NCBI GenBank assembly: GCA_027488055.1
Contig: JAIYCK010000268.1
Coordinates: forward strand, 1-32,117
Direction of reading: 5' to 3'
DNA from: Flavobacteriales bacterium
GTDB lineage: Bacteria > Bacteroidota > Bacteroidia > Flavobacteriales_D > Sanyastnellaceae
DNA: 32,117 nt
Position numbers and translations under genes: made by a program. Shown piece after piece: positions 14,746 to 22,606 of the stretch; within the stretch, counting starts at the first letter, position 1; each line of letters starts with the position of its first letter. The notes beneath the pieces were generated by a model, which made no database searches, had not been told where the DNA came from, and saw nothing but the letters and a program-made list of their open reading frames with translations.

Positions 14746-15455
14746 TCCAGTGCATCATTATCGAAGACGAACCGATGGCGGTTCAGAATTTGCGCAGAGC
14801 GCTCATGGAGCATGGTGATATACGTATCGCTGCTGTGTTTGAGCATGCCTCAGCGGGACTTTTGTATGCTTCAGAAAATGACATTGATCTCATTTTCTTG
14901 GATGTGCATTTGGGCCGACAAAACGGATTGCAAGAACTAAAAATATCGAAAAAAACTCCCCCTGTGATTGTGATATCGGCCAATAGTCAATATGCACTTC
15001 AAGGATTTGAATTGGATGTATGTGATTATTTACTCAAACCATTTACCACCGAACGACTTCACCGCGCCTTGGAGAAATTCAAAGCCACGCAGCATCAAAC
15101 CAACGAGGCCCCAGCTTGCTTTATCATAAAATGCGATTCACGATTTGAAAGCATCGCTTACCGCGATCTCATTTGTATTGAAGGCATGGGTGACTACAGA
15201 CGTGTCATCACCCTGCAACGCAAAATAATGACGCTTCAAACTTTTCGGGAATTGGAAGAAAAATTAGATCCACACTATGTCATGCGCATCCATAAAAGTT
15301 ATATGATTCACCTGAATGCCTTGATGGAGTTCAAAAGCAGCAGAGTGACACTCACCAACAACATGCAGCTTCCAGTATCTGAAACCTATCGCAAGGCACT
15401 GAAAGAACGTTTGCAAAGTGGCTCTTTTACTATATCAAATAAAGACGCTGGCTAG
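14742..15455 (+). CDS. LytTR-family response regulator
   Basis: 237 residues. Receiver domain (1-118): acidic pair Glu8/Asp9 in IIIEDEP, phosphorylation site Asp54 in LIFLDVHLG, Lys99 in YLLKPF. LytTR DNA-binding domain (about 125-230): FIIKCDSRFESIAYRDLICIE, YRRVITLQRKIMTLQTFRELEEKL, VMRIHKSYMIHLNALMEF. Its ATG overlaps the kinase stop (ATGA). It should bind direct repeats in front of its targets. The order and coupling suggest that it controls this operon, but I found no clear pair of repeats in the short spacer before 12006. Confidence 0.95.
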   Translation: MIQCIIIEDEPMAVQNLRRALMEHGDIRIAAVFEHASAGLLYASENDIDLIFLDVHLGRQNGLQELKISKKTPPVIVISANSQYALQGFELDVCDYLLKPFTTERLHRALEKFKATQHQTNEAPACFIIKCDSRFESIAYRDLICIEGMGDYRRVITLQRKIMTLQTFRELEEKLDPHYVMRIHKSYMIHLNALMEFKSSRVTLTNNMQLPVSETYRKALKERLQSGSFTISNKDAG

Positions 15456-15555
15456 CTTGACTAGAACTTCAAAAAGCGTTCACTCCACTCAAAAAAGAAA
15501 AGCGAAACCATATTCAGCAAGTACATCTAAATCTAAGACTTGCCAAATCAATACA
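15456..15555. other. Convergent spacer without clear terminator
   Basis: 100 bp between the response regulator (plus) and the DUF5777 gene (minus). It is A-rich, with one weak inverted repeat GCAAGT...ACTTGC (15-base loop) and no T-run after a stem. No gene is seen. Confidence 0.4.
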
Positions 15556-16479
15556 TCATTCTTCCTTGCGCTTTTTGGGTTTGACCACACCAAACATACG
15601 GCTCACGTTGAAGCCGAACATGATATCGCCTTCTTCCCATTGGCCGGTAGTTTCAGTGATGAAGCCCTTCTCATTCATGGGCTTGCTATTGGTGAAGTGT
15701 AATTGGAATACGTGGCCGCCAGTTTCAATATCAAAACCCAATGACAATGAATTGGTATATACGGCATCCAATTGATTGGGTAAATTATAGAAATACTCCG
15801 CATTGAAAGAACTCCGTTTGGTCAATTTGAAACGACCACCAGCACCCATCGAGAAGACATCGTGCTTCACCGAAGGATCCGCAATGATATTGCGATGCAC
15901 CAACGTTGGAGCAATTTGAATAGATAGTCGATCATTGAATTTACGCGCCACCAAAATTTGATGGCAATAAAACAAACGCGACGTAAAATAATTTTTACGA
16001 TCCGGATTCTCCCACTGAGTGGCTCTTACCACCATGGAAGTGAAAACCGATAGACTGATAGGCATGTTGCGTTTGCCTGTGCTTTGTCGAAGTATTTTGT
16101 ACTTCAAAAAGCCATCTATTTCCTTGTTCACGTTGCTTCGGCCGAATCCTGCCATCAACTTATCTGTGACTCCGTATTCGAATCCCAAACGCATGGATGC
16201 TACATCCAAGCCCCACAGGTTATCGGCTCCAGTATTGACGGCTCCAAAGCGGTGACTGATCCGAAAATCCAGCACCCCTGCCGCTGGATTCTCATTGCTG
16301 TGCATATTGATGACCCTTGTGCTTTTGAAGGTGGCAAACACATAATTCGTTGTTTCCTCCTCAGGACCTAATAAGGACAATAAATCAGTGGTATCTGCCT
16401 GCGCGCTGACCTGTTGGAAAGCAAAAAGGGCTGAACAAATCAGCCCTATTTTGAAGAAGTTCATCAAACGTATTTGCAT
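15556..16479 (-). CDS. DUF5777-family outer-membrane beta-barrel protein
   Basis: 307 residues. Signal peptide (about 1-27, ending VSAQA), then beta strands that end in a typical last-strand pattern FGFNVSRMF. The segment NYVFATFKSTRVINMHSNE (45-63), GVLDFRISHRFGAVNTG, GLDVASMRLGFEYGVTDKLMAGFGRS and DGFLKYKILRQS are characteristic of the DUF5777 family. Function is not known; barrels of this family are often beside YceI and cytochrome genes in Bacteroidota. The ATG shares one base with the stop of yceI (TAATG). The shorter start at 16464 (M6) would also give a clean signal peptide, but the overlap favours 16479. A basic tail (KPKKRKEE) follows the last strand, which is unusual for a barrel end. 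Confidence 0.82.
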   Translation of the reverse strand: MQIRLMNFFKIGLICSALFAFQQVSAQADTTDLLSLLGPEEETTNYVFATFKSTRVINMHSNENPAAGVLDFRISHRFGAVNTGADNLWGLDVASMRLGFEYGVTDKLMAGFGRSNVNKEIDGFLKYKILRQSTGKRNMPISLSVFTSMVVRATQWENPDRKNYFTSRLFYCHQILVARKFNDRLSIQIAPTLVHRNIIADPSVKHDVFSMGAGGRFKLTKRSSFNAEYFYNLPNQLDAVYTNSLSLGFDIETGGHVFQLHFTNSKPMNEKGFITETTGQWEEGDIMFGFNVSRMFGVVKPKKRKEE

Positions 16480-17030
16480 TATTTCTTTAGTTCTTGTAAA
16501 TTACCTTTTACTGTAATCTCGATGTTGTTTGAAATCGTATCTGCTTTGTCACCTGGGATTTGAATGCCATACTCGGATGGTTTGACAAAGAATTTGGAAT
16601 CACATGAAATGGCGCCACCTTTCACGATGAAAGTGGCATCTGTCGAAATCTTCTTGGTCACGCCGTGCATCGTCAATTCACCTGATACTTTCGCTTTGTA
16701 TGTCCCATCCGCCTTAAAATTAACAGCACTGATATTTTCAACCTTGCCTTTGAAAGTCGCTTTGTCAAACTTGTCACTTTCCATGTAGGTTTCATTGAAA
16801 TGCTCGCCCATAAATGCATTTTCAAACACGAAACCCTTGATCAATACTGACCATTGAATGTCACCTGTGGCGGCATCGACCACACAAGTGGCTTTGTTAT
16901 TGGTGGCTTGAATTTTCTCCATTTTGGCATCAGAGAAAAATTTGATGCTACCGTCTTTGGTAAAATACTTTTGAGCTTGTGAGAAGTACGATACTGCGCT
17001 CAAGATGGCGATAAAAAGGAATTTTTTCAT
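16479..17030 (-). CDS. YceI-family periplasmic protein
   Basis: 183 residues with signal peptide (1-19, ending SQA) and a lipocalin-like YceI fold. Diagnostic segments: FVFENAFMGEHFNETYMES (67-85), KATFKGKVEN, TYKAKVSGELTMHGVTKKI (108-126) and the C-terminal NNIEITVKGNL. YceI proteins bind isoprenoid-type lipids such as polyprenyl or quinone-like molecules in the periplasm; some are linked to electron transport. The gene sits 4 bases after the OB-fold gene and overlaps the DUF5777 gene. The KYFTKDGSIKFFSDAKMEKI start is typical of the Bacteroidota subgroup. Confidence 0.92.
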   Translation of the reverse strand: MKKFLFIAILSAVSYFSQAQKYFTKDGSIKFFSDAKMEKIQATNNKATCVVDAATGDIQWSVLIKGFVFENAFMGEHFNETYMESDKFDKATFKGKVENISAVNFKADGTYKAKVSGELTMHGVTKKISTDATFIVKGGAISCDSKFFVKPSEYGIQIPGDKADTISNNIEITVKGNLQELKK

Positions 17031-17034
17031 TGGT

Positions 17035-17481
17035 TTATTTTTCTTTGGTTTTTTCTACTAATACGCCTTGGTTTAAGAGTACATCACTTTGTTCAAGCAA
17101 CTCCTCGTACATGAAACCATTGCAGATGCCCTTGATTTCAATAGTTGTGCCAACTTGTGCATTGACAGCCATATCACCTTTTTTCAATGTGACAATGACG
17201 TGAGCTGATTCATCTTCTGTGTTCATCACCAACTCTGTATCTCCTGATGCATCTTGTTTTACCTCTTGGAGCAAACCGCTCACTTGGATTACTTTGTCTT
17301 TGTATTTACCGAATGCAACACTGTCATCGGCAGCAAACTCCAAGAACAATGCATGTGCGGTGACCTTTGCAAAAGCAGCTTCATCGGCTGCAGTACGGTG
17401 TGCTTTATTCCACACAAAAAACCAGATATATCCTACAACGAGGAGGGCAACTGCCAATGCAATGAGAATGTACTTTTTCAT
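17035..17481 (-). CDS. Membrane-anchored OB-fold (tRNA_anti-like) protein
   Basis: 148 residues. One N-terminal membrane helix (3-23, YILIALAVALLVVGYIWFFV) and a soluble domain of about 110 residues with the pattern of the tRNA_anti-like/OB-fold group: AHALFLEFAADDSVAFGKYK, DKVIQVSGLLQEVKQD, then HVIVTLKKGD, GTTIEIKGICNGFMYEELLE and DVLLNQGVLVE. Despite the family name these proteins need not bind RNA; in Bacteroidota they face the periplasm and are of unknown role. It lies 5 bases after the small cytochrome-like gene and 4 bases before yceI, so it is part of the same operon. Confidence 0.72.
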   Translation of the reverse strand: MKKYILIALAVALLVVGYIWFFVWNKAHRTAADEAAFAKVTAHALFLEFAADDSVAFGKYKDKVIQVSGLLQEVKQDASGDTELVMNTEDESAHVIVTLKKGDMAVNAQVGTTIEIKGICNGFMYEELLEQSDVLLNQGVLVEKTKEK

Positions 17482-17486
17482 TATTA

Positions 17487-17864
17487 TTAATTTTCTGGAA
17501 AGTTATTTTGACTCCACAAGATCCATGCATCAATCGAGCACTGGTTCATCTTGGGTTCATTTTTGGGCATTGGACTGCAACCGCTGGTGTGTTCAATGGT
17601 GCAGAGGAGGCCATTCTCTGTCGCAGCCTTGACTTGCGCATAGGTTTCTAGCGACAAGGAAGCCGACGGTGATGCTCCAGCATGGCAGCTCGAAGTGGCA
17701 CAATTCGCATCGCATATGGCTTTGATTCTGCCATTGTACGAAAAGACCGTGTTGTCGCAAACCACATCGTTCGCGTATAGCTCGGATTCTACATCGTAGT
17801 AGCAAGCGCCTAGACTAGCAAAGCAAATTATTCCACATATCCAATACCAATTCGAACGTTTCAT
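17487..17864 (-). CDS. Small lipoprotein with one cytochrome-c-like module (CX4CH)
   Basis: 125 residues from ATG 17864. Lipobox LGAC (Cys21). A possible haem-binding motif CATSSCH (Cys55, Cys60, His61) with four residues between the cysteines, not the usual two, followed by SLETYAQVKAATENG and MP (Met99), a possible axial ligand, and WILWSQNNFPEN. The module aligns by eye with the two in the neighbouring gene (LETFAQIQAVALDG, LIMPDN, FQLWVNAGAPNN). A longer frame to 17927 overlaps the upstream gene and would put 21 residues before the signal peptide, so the shorter start is chosen. It is either a c-type cytochrome that uses an atypical haem site or a non-haem relative. Confidence 0.68.
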   Translation of the reverse strand: MKRSNWYWICGIICFASLGACYYDVESELYANDVVCDNTVFSYNGRIKAICDANCATSSCHAGASPSASLSLETYAQVKAATENGLLCTIEHTSGCSPMPKNEPKMNQCSIDAWILWSQNNFPEN

Positions 17865-17904
17865 TAATATTTTAATTTTTACGAAAATAGGTAGAAAATG
17901 ACGA

Positions 17905-18627
17905 TTAATTGTTGGGTGCACCTGCATTTACCCACAACTGAAATTGTGCAATGTTGCAAGCTGGCAAACCTAAAGTATTGTCAGGCATGATAAGATAACC
18001 ACCCGTGCCTTGCAACGAATGCATCAACCTGCCGTCAAGGGCTACAGCCTGAATTTGAGCAAAGGTCTCAAGGGCTACGCCGCCATCTGGTGAAGAACCA
18101 CTGTGACAACCTACACAAGCCAACTCAATAGTGGGCTGAAGATTGGCGGCAAAGGAAAACTGTGTTGGATCACAATCCGGCGTGCAACTATTGTTCTGAG
18201 CGCCTTGGTTGACCCACTGGGTGAGTATACCAATTTGTTCTGCCGACAACGGCCCACCCATCTCCGAAGGCGGCATTAAATTGTTGCCTGTCTCTGTGAG
18301 CACCTCAATCATATCGCTATCCCCTGCATCACCCGGTGTGACAATATCACTTCCCATAAGTGCGGCATAGCTATATAGACGAATATCGTCTTCTGCCGTG
18401 ATGGCATCATGACAATCCGTCATTGCACAATTACTGACAAGGATGGGAAGCACCTGCGAATTAAAGTAAACTGAATCGGGATCACATGGATGTGGGTTGA
18501 CTATCAGCGTATCTGGATTACCGCCGTTGCCAGGATCCTCCACAATTACCAATTCAGGTTCATGCTTACAGGCAGCGACAGCGCTAAGTAGCAGTATGAC
18601 CAAAAACGACCACACATACTTTCCCAT
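17905..18627 (-). CDS. Lipoprotein with two cytochrome-c-like modules
   Basis: 240 residues from ATG 18627. Lipobox VAAC (Cys20). Module 1: CAMTDCH (67-73, CX4CH) with NNLMPPSEMGGPL (115-127; Met118 possible ligand) and GILTQWVNQGAQNN. Module 2: CVGCH (171-175, the regular CXXCH site), LETFAQIQAVALDG, LIMPDNTLG (Met214) and FQLWVNAGAPNN. The two look like a tandem duplication, and the downstream gene carries a third copy. Planctomycete-type cytochrome domains in Bacteroidota have this look. A likely role is electron transfer in the periplasm. An upstream ATG (18648) would add seven charged residues before the signal peptide and is less likely. It is the first gene of the operon and follows the promoter region at 18706-18757. 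Confidence 0.75.
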   Translation of the reverse strand: MGKYVWSFLVILLLSAVAACKHEPELVIVEDPGNGGNPDTLIVNPHPCDPDSVYFNSQVLPILVSNCAMTDCHDAITAEDDIRLYSYAALMGSDIVTPGDAGDSDMIEVLTETGNNLMPPSEMGGPLSAEQIGILTQWVNQGAQNNSCTPDCDPTQFSFAANLQPTIELACVGCHSGSSPDGGVALETFAQIQAVALDGRLMHSLQGTGGYLIMPDNTLGLPACNIAQFQLWVNAGAPNN

Positions 18628-18705
18628 TTTGTTTCCTTTTTCTTGCATTGACTAACTAAAAATACATCTTAATAACTGGCATATTGGTATTCAAGACCCT
18701 CATGA

Positions 18706-18713
18706 CAAACTTA
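18706..18713 (-). promoter_or_regulatory. Candidate -7 box for the cytochrome/YceI operon
   Basis: On the minus strand TAAGTTTG matches TAnnTTTG exactly, about 80 bases before the chosen lipoprotein start. A TTG at 17-23 bases upstream is missing; instead the repeated sites at 18716-18757 occupy that region, as expected for an activator-dependent promoter. Confidence 0.45.
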
Positions 18714-18715
18714 TG

Positions 18716-18757
18716 ATGATCTCAATGAACCGAACATGATCCAAGTCATGATCTCAA
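18716..18757. repeat. Iterated ATGATC/ATGATCTCAA sites upstream of the cytochrome operon
   Basis: The 10-mer ATGATCTCAA occurs twice exactly, at 18716-18725 and 18748-18757, 32 bases apart (about three helical turns). A third core ATGATC lies between them at 18736-18741. They are directly upstream of the -7 box on the minus strand and may be binding sites of a transcription factor. Confidence 0.5.
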
Positions 18758-18762
18758 CGCAT

Positions 18763-19038
18763 TTAATCCCACGAAATTGTGACCTCTTCCGATGTGGGAT
18801 GCGCCTGACAACATAATGTCTTGCCTCCTTGTACTTCTTTATCCGTGAGGGCAAAATTCTTGTCCATGACGACATCACCACTCACCACTTTGGCCATGCA
18901 CGTGGTGCACACACCGCCCTTGCAGCTATATGGCGCATCAACACCTGCATCTAGCGCGGCATCTAATATGGTGCTGCCTTCTCGGCCCAGCTCGAAGGTA
19001 GTCTGAATGCCATCGATGATTACAGTAACTTTTGCCAT
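18763..19038 (-). CDS. [2Fe-2S] ferredoxin (PaaE C-terminal/plant-type)
   Basis: 91 residues. Cluster ligands Cys39, Cys44 and Cys47 in YSCKGGVCTTCMAKV plus Cys77 in TLCCQAHP, which is the plant-type 2Fe-2S pattern. The sequence, including GDVVMDKNFALTDKEVQGGK, is close in style to the ferredoxin domain of PaaE-like reductases, but there is no attached flavin/NAD domain. It could donate electrons to an oxygenase or reductase elsewhere. It begins one base before the stop of the TlpA-like gene ends its reading, i.e. a 1-base gap, so they are cotranscribed. No signal peptide, so it acts in the cytoplasm, unlike its neighbours on either side. Confidence 0.93.
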   Translation of the reverse strand: MAKVTVIIDGIQTTFELGREGSTILDAALDAGVDAPYSCKGGVCTTCMAKVVSGDVVMDKNFALTDKEVQGGKTLCCQAHPTSEEVTISWD

Positions 19039-19039
19039 G

Positions 19040-19537
19040 TTATTTGGATTCTAATAATTGATTAATTTCCTGCAAAAATACAGCATCTTCCCAATTGCAA
19101 GCATCTACCTTTTGGAATACTATTTCATTGCGCGGATTAATGACATAAGTGGTTGGTATGGTTCGCACACCTATCTCGTTCAAACTAGCTATCTTCAGTA
19201 TTTTGATATCGGAAGGCAATAACATGCGCATCTGATTGATCTCCTCCCATGTATCATCGGTTAAGAAAACAAAGTTCAATCCACGCGCTTGCAATGCCTC
19301 GTACTGCTTGGTAATTTGTCTGATCTCTCGGATACAGGGCCCACACCAATGTGCATAAAAATGGACAATTTCAGCACCTTTTCGTTCCGCACCCAAATTG
19401 GAGAATTGACCGGGAGCCACCTCGACCTGGATGGCGTCTTGCTCCAAATCCGATGGTATTTTGTACATCCAATAATATATTCCATAGATCGTACAAAAGG
19501 CTGCCAGAATCAGCAGCAGGTTTTTATTATTTTTCAT
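19040..19537 (-). CDS. TlpA/ResA-like membrane-anchored thioredoxin
   Basis: 165 residues from ATG 19537. A membrane anchor (7-24, LLLILAAFCTIYGIYYWM) and a periplasmic thioredoxin fold: active site AHWCGPCIREI (Cys65, Cys68), LNFVFLTDDTWEE and the cis-proline segment VRTIPTTYVINPRNE. Such proteins reduce disulfides in the periplasm, for instance in cytochrome c maturation, which would suit the cytochrome-like operon downstream. The reading frame can be extended to 19603, but that overlaps no conserved part and would run close to the preceding gene; the shorter start gives a clean anchor and a 35-base gap. Confidence 0.86.
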   Translation of the reverse strand: MKNNKNLLLILAAFCTIYGIYYWMYKIPSDLEQDAIQVEVAPGQFSNLGAERKGAEIVHFYAHWCGPCIREIRQITKQYEALQARGLNFVFLTDDTWEEINQMRMLLPSDIKILKIASLNEIGVRTIPTTYVINPRNEIVFQKVDACNWEDAVFLQEINQLLESK

Positions 19538-19572
19538 TTCTATTTCGTTGTTTTGAGGGGTGCCCAACCAAA

Positions 19573-20226
19573 TCAATCCGTTGGTGCAGACTCGTCCATC
19601 CATTCGTGGTCAGGCAATGGATCAAAGTAGGAGGGATCGGGTGCCTCATCGCTCACTTGCGTTATCTCATAACGAACGGTCAGGTGGTCTTGATAAAATA
19701 CAAAATACATTGGCATGCCCGGTAAATTGATGTAGCGCTCTTTCAACGCACATGGAACATTCACAGCATACCAAACAGATAAGGTATTGTTTGGCATTTC
19801 ATTCTCTCGCCAAATGGCCTTTTTGCAGGGGTGTTGGGCAATGATCGTATCGCCTTCGGCCAATTCAAATCGACCTCTTTCAAATGCAAATTGGGCTGAA
19901 CTTTCTACAGCAGATGCGCCTTTCTTTGGCTTTGATCGCATCGCTATTTTTTTACCCATCGCCTCAAAGTAACTCACCTCCTCGTTTTTCAAACTGTCCG
20001 TTTGGACTATGACATACCCCATTGAAGGAACGATGAAATTGCATCTTGAAAAATATGGTTTATTGAAGATGGTAAATTGCATGTTCAATGCCTGCTCTTG
20101 ACCGCCAAGATCGATGTCGGTGCCAATGACTTTGAGTCCGCCAGCATACGATCCTGTGCGATGTTGGGACCAACTAGCTATTGCGAGTCCACAGATCAAT
20201 ACAACGGAGCAGAGCACAGATTTCAT
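19573..20226 (-). CDS. GLPGLI-like secreted protein
   Basis: 217 residues from ATG 20226. Signal peptide (1-20, ending ASWSQ). The middle and end have the order seen in GLPGLI/DUF4412-like proteins: a strand with SMGYVIVQTDSLKNEEV, then HPCKKAIWREN, LSVWYAVNVP and the motif INLPGMPMYFVF, where the family has its Leu-Pro-Gly signature. The role of the family is unknown; its genes are often close to thioredoxin-like ones, as here. The frame extends to 20280 only through a TTG, giving no signal peptide at the true N-terminus, so ATG 20226 is preferred. The family call is tentative. Confidence 0.6.
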   Translation of the reverse strand: MKSVLCSVVLICGLAIASWSQHRTGSYAGGLKVIGTDIDLGGQEQALNMQFTIFNKPYFSRCNFIVPSMGYVIVQTDSLKNEEVSYFEAMGKKIAMRSKPKKGASAVESSAQFAFERGRFELAEGDTIIAQHPCKKAIWRENEMPNNTLSVWYAVNVPCALKERYINLPGMPMYFVFYQDHLTVRYEITQVSDEAPDPSYFDPLPDHEWMDESAPTD

Positions 20227-20276
20227 ATCACAAAGATACACTTTGATGACATTGAAAGTGATTCGTTTTGGCTGAT

Positions 20277-22343
20277 TCAATAGGCCAATAAATCAGCGAT
20301 CTCGACACTCACTTTATCCGCATTGGGCAGAAGAGCCGCTTCCAATTGACTATTCAAGGGAATGGCCGGAGTAGCTACCGAACCCATTGTGCGAACTGGT
20401 GCATCCAAATACTCAAAACAACGTTCTGAGATGAATCCTGCGATATTGCGGGCGAAACTATTCTCCGGTGCCTCTTCCGTAAGCACCAAGCAACGACCAC
20501 ACTTTCGAACAGCAGCGAGAATAGCATCCTCATCTACAGGTGATAGTGTGCGCAAATCCAAAAGTTCGATTTGGCCAGGAAATTGGGCTGCCGCTGATTT
20601 GGCCCAGTAGACCCCCATTCCATAGGTAATGATGGCCAAAGCCTTATCTTCGGTAGCTTGCAAAACCGTGCGCGCCTTCCCAAAAGGAATCACATAGTCT
20701 TCCGATGGCTCAATGGTGCGGGCATCTTCAGTCCCTTTCACTTTACTCCAATACAAGCCTTTGTGTTCCAACATGACAACTGGATTGGGGTCGTAATAGG
20801 CCGACTTGAGCAATCCCTTGAGATCAGCACCAGTGCTTGGATAGGCCACCTTGATGCCCTTGATATTACACAATACGCTTTCAACGCTGCTACTATGATA
20901 AGGGCCACCGCTGCCGTACGCTCCGATGGGCACACGTATCACGCACGACACAGGCCACTTGCCATTGCTCAAATAATAACTTCTGCTTACTTCTGTAAAC
21001 AACTGGTTGAGTCCAGGCCAGATATAATCAGCAAACTGCACTTCCACTATGGGTTTCAACCCTACAGCGCTCATGCCCACTGTGCTTCCAATAATAAAAG
21101 CTTCTTGGATGGGTGTATTGAACACGCGTTGATCGCCAAATTTTTCGGCCAAGGTTGCTGCTTCACGAAACACCCCTCCCAACCGCTTGCCGACATCTTG
21201 ACCGTATAAAAGCGACTCCGGATGGTTCCCCAAAATTTCTTGCATAGCAAACAAAGCACAATCGACCATGACCGTGGCTTCTTTACCCGCTGGACTGCGG
21301 TCGCCTTTCTCCTCCATCACAGGTGAGGGCGCCATCATGAAATTCAATAGATCAGCTGATGTGGGATCAGGTGCTTGCAAGGCTTGTTCATAAGCCTCTT
21401 CTACCTCTGAGCGGGTGCGATTGGAAATAGCTTGCAGGTCTTGATCACCAAAGCCAAATCCTTTGAGATCCTTGATAAATCGAGGAAGTGGATCACGGCG
21501 TTGCGCTGCTTCTAAATCATCGCGGTACCATTCTTTGCGCACTCCGCTGGTATGATGGCCGAGCAAAGGCACTTTGCAATGGATCAACCAAGGACGACGT
21601 TTGGTGCGCATATCGTCGATGACTTCGCGTATAACGTTGTAACAATTGACGAAATCCGTTCCATCGAGCGACTTTAGCTTCAGGCCGGGGAACGCACGCG
21701 AGTAAGTTGCCGCATCACCAAACCGAATTTCAGAAGAATGTGCACTAATGTCCCATTCATTGTCTTGTACAAAAAACAGGATCGGCAATTGCTTCAAGGT
21801 AGCCATGTGCAGGGCTTCTGCGACCTCGCCTTCCGTCATAGCGGCATCTCCGATACTGCACACTGCAATGCCACCCAATTCATGATCTTCCATCAATCCT
21901 TGTTGCTCTTTGTATTGCAGTCCCATCGCTACGCCTGTGGTAGGTATCGCTTGCATACCGGTGGCAGAACTCTGATGGGGTATTTTGGGCATGTCATCCC
22001 TGCGCAATGAAGGATGGCAGTAATAGGTGCGGCCTCCTGAAAATGGATCGTCGCGTTTGGCCATCAATTGGAGCATGAGTTCGTATGGCTTCATGCCAAT
22101 ACCCAATAAAATACTATCGTCTCTGTAGTAGGCACTCAAATAGTCTCTTGGCTCGAGCTGCATGCCCAACGCCAATTGGCAGGCCTCATGGCCGCGGGAA
22201 GTCGCATGTACATATTTCGCTGTGACCTTAGCGTTTTCTTCATACAAATCAGAAAGATGGCGCGCAGTGGTCATCAGTTCATACGCTTTCAGCAAGCGAT
22301 CACTTGTTAGCTGGTGGTCGCCTTTGGTCAATTGATTCTCCAT
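20277..22343 (-). CDS. Fused alpha/beta E1 component of a 2-oxoacid (branched-chain type) dehydrogenase
   Basis: 688 residues joining the two E1 subunits in one chain. The thiamine-diphosphate-dependent alpha part (1-about 345) has YVHATSRGHEACQLALG (44-60), YYRDDSILLGIGM, and the cofactor motif GDAAMTEGEVAEALHMATLK ending in QDNEW (165-197, GD to N195). The beta part (about 360-688) has LLYGQDVGKRLGGVF, FNTPIQEAFIIGSTVGMSAVG, VEVQFADYIWPGLNQ, YHSSSVESVL and LDLRTLSPVDEDAIL. It decarboxylates branched-chain 2-oxoacids or a related substrate and passes the acyl group to an E2 lipoyl protein, which is not in the window. Fused E1 chains of this kind are common in Bacteroidota. Substrate class is inferred from overall similarity. 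Confidence 0.93.
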   Translation of the reverse strand: MENQLTKGDHQLTSDRLLKAYELMTTARHLSDLYEENAKVTAKYVHATSRGHEACQLALGMQLEPRDYLSAYYRDDSILLGIGMKPYELMLQLMAKRDDPFSGGRTYYCHPSLRRDDMPKIPHQSSATGMQAIPTTGVAMGLQYKEQQGLMEDHELGGIAVCSIGDAAMTEGEVAEALHMATLKQLPILFFVQDNEWDISAHSSEIRFGDAATYSRAFPGLKLKSLDGTDFVNCYNVIREVIDDMRTKRRPWLIHCKVPLLGHHTSGVRKEWYRDDLEAAQRRDPLPRFIKDLKGFGFGDQDLQAISNRTRSEVEEAYEQALQAPDPTSADLLNFMMAPSPVMEEKGDRSPAGKEATVMVDCALFAMQEILGNHPESLLYGQDVGKRLGGVFREAATLAEKFGDQRVFNTPIQEAFIIGSTVGMSAVGLKPIVEVQFADYIWPGLNQLFTEVSRSYYLSNGKWPVSCVIRVPIGAYGSGGPYHSSSVESVLCNIKGIKVAYPSTGADLKGLLKSAYYDPNPVVMLEHKGLYWSKVKGTEDARTIEPSEDYVIPFGKARTVLQATEDKALAIITYGMGVYWAKSAAAQFPGQIELLDLRTLSPVDEDAILAAVRKCGRCLVLTEEAPENSFARNIAGFISERCFEYLDAPVRTMGSVATPAIPLNSQLEAALLPNADKVSVEIADLLAY

Positions 22344-22606
22344 GGAAATAGGTCTTGGTCTCTGTTGTTAAACGGCGTGCAAGTTAATTCAAATCCACCA
22401 CGATTTATGCGCTCCGCAATCAATCCACTGGTTGTTTTTGCAAGCCCCGTCCGATCTTCAAACCCTTTACCTATGAGGCTTTTACGGATCCACAGGTTAC
22501 ACTAGAGCACCCCAATGTTGAAAACAACTTGCAGGTAAATGCATTGGATCTTTTTCATTTCACATCTGATAACTTTCATTGGAAATACGCTATTTTAGCG
22601 GCTTCT
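22344..22606. other. Divergent spacer between the E1 and dapF genes
   Basis: 263 bp. A plausible dapF promoter on the plus strand: TTG (22544-22546), 23 bases, TAACTTTC (22570-22577; seven of eight to TAnnTTTG), about 30 bases before the ATG. A small palindrome CGCTA-TTT-TAGCG lies at 22588-22600. No box is clear for the E1 gene. No RNA gene or ORF is supported. Confidence 0.4.

Noticed and set aside
12006..15455. Bacitracin resistance operon
   Set aside because: Only the general exporter type can be recognised; nothing in the sequence shows the substrate.
15499..15545. GCAAGT...ACTTGC as terminator in the convergent spacer
   Set aside because: Short arms, 15-base loop and no T-run on either strand.
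22344..22606. Possible small RNA or tRNA in the spacer before dapF
   Set aside because: No cloverleaf, no conserved tRNA arm and no strong hairpin could be found.
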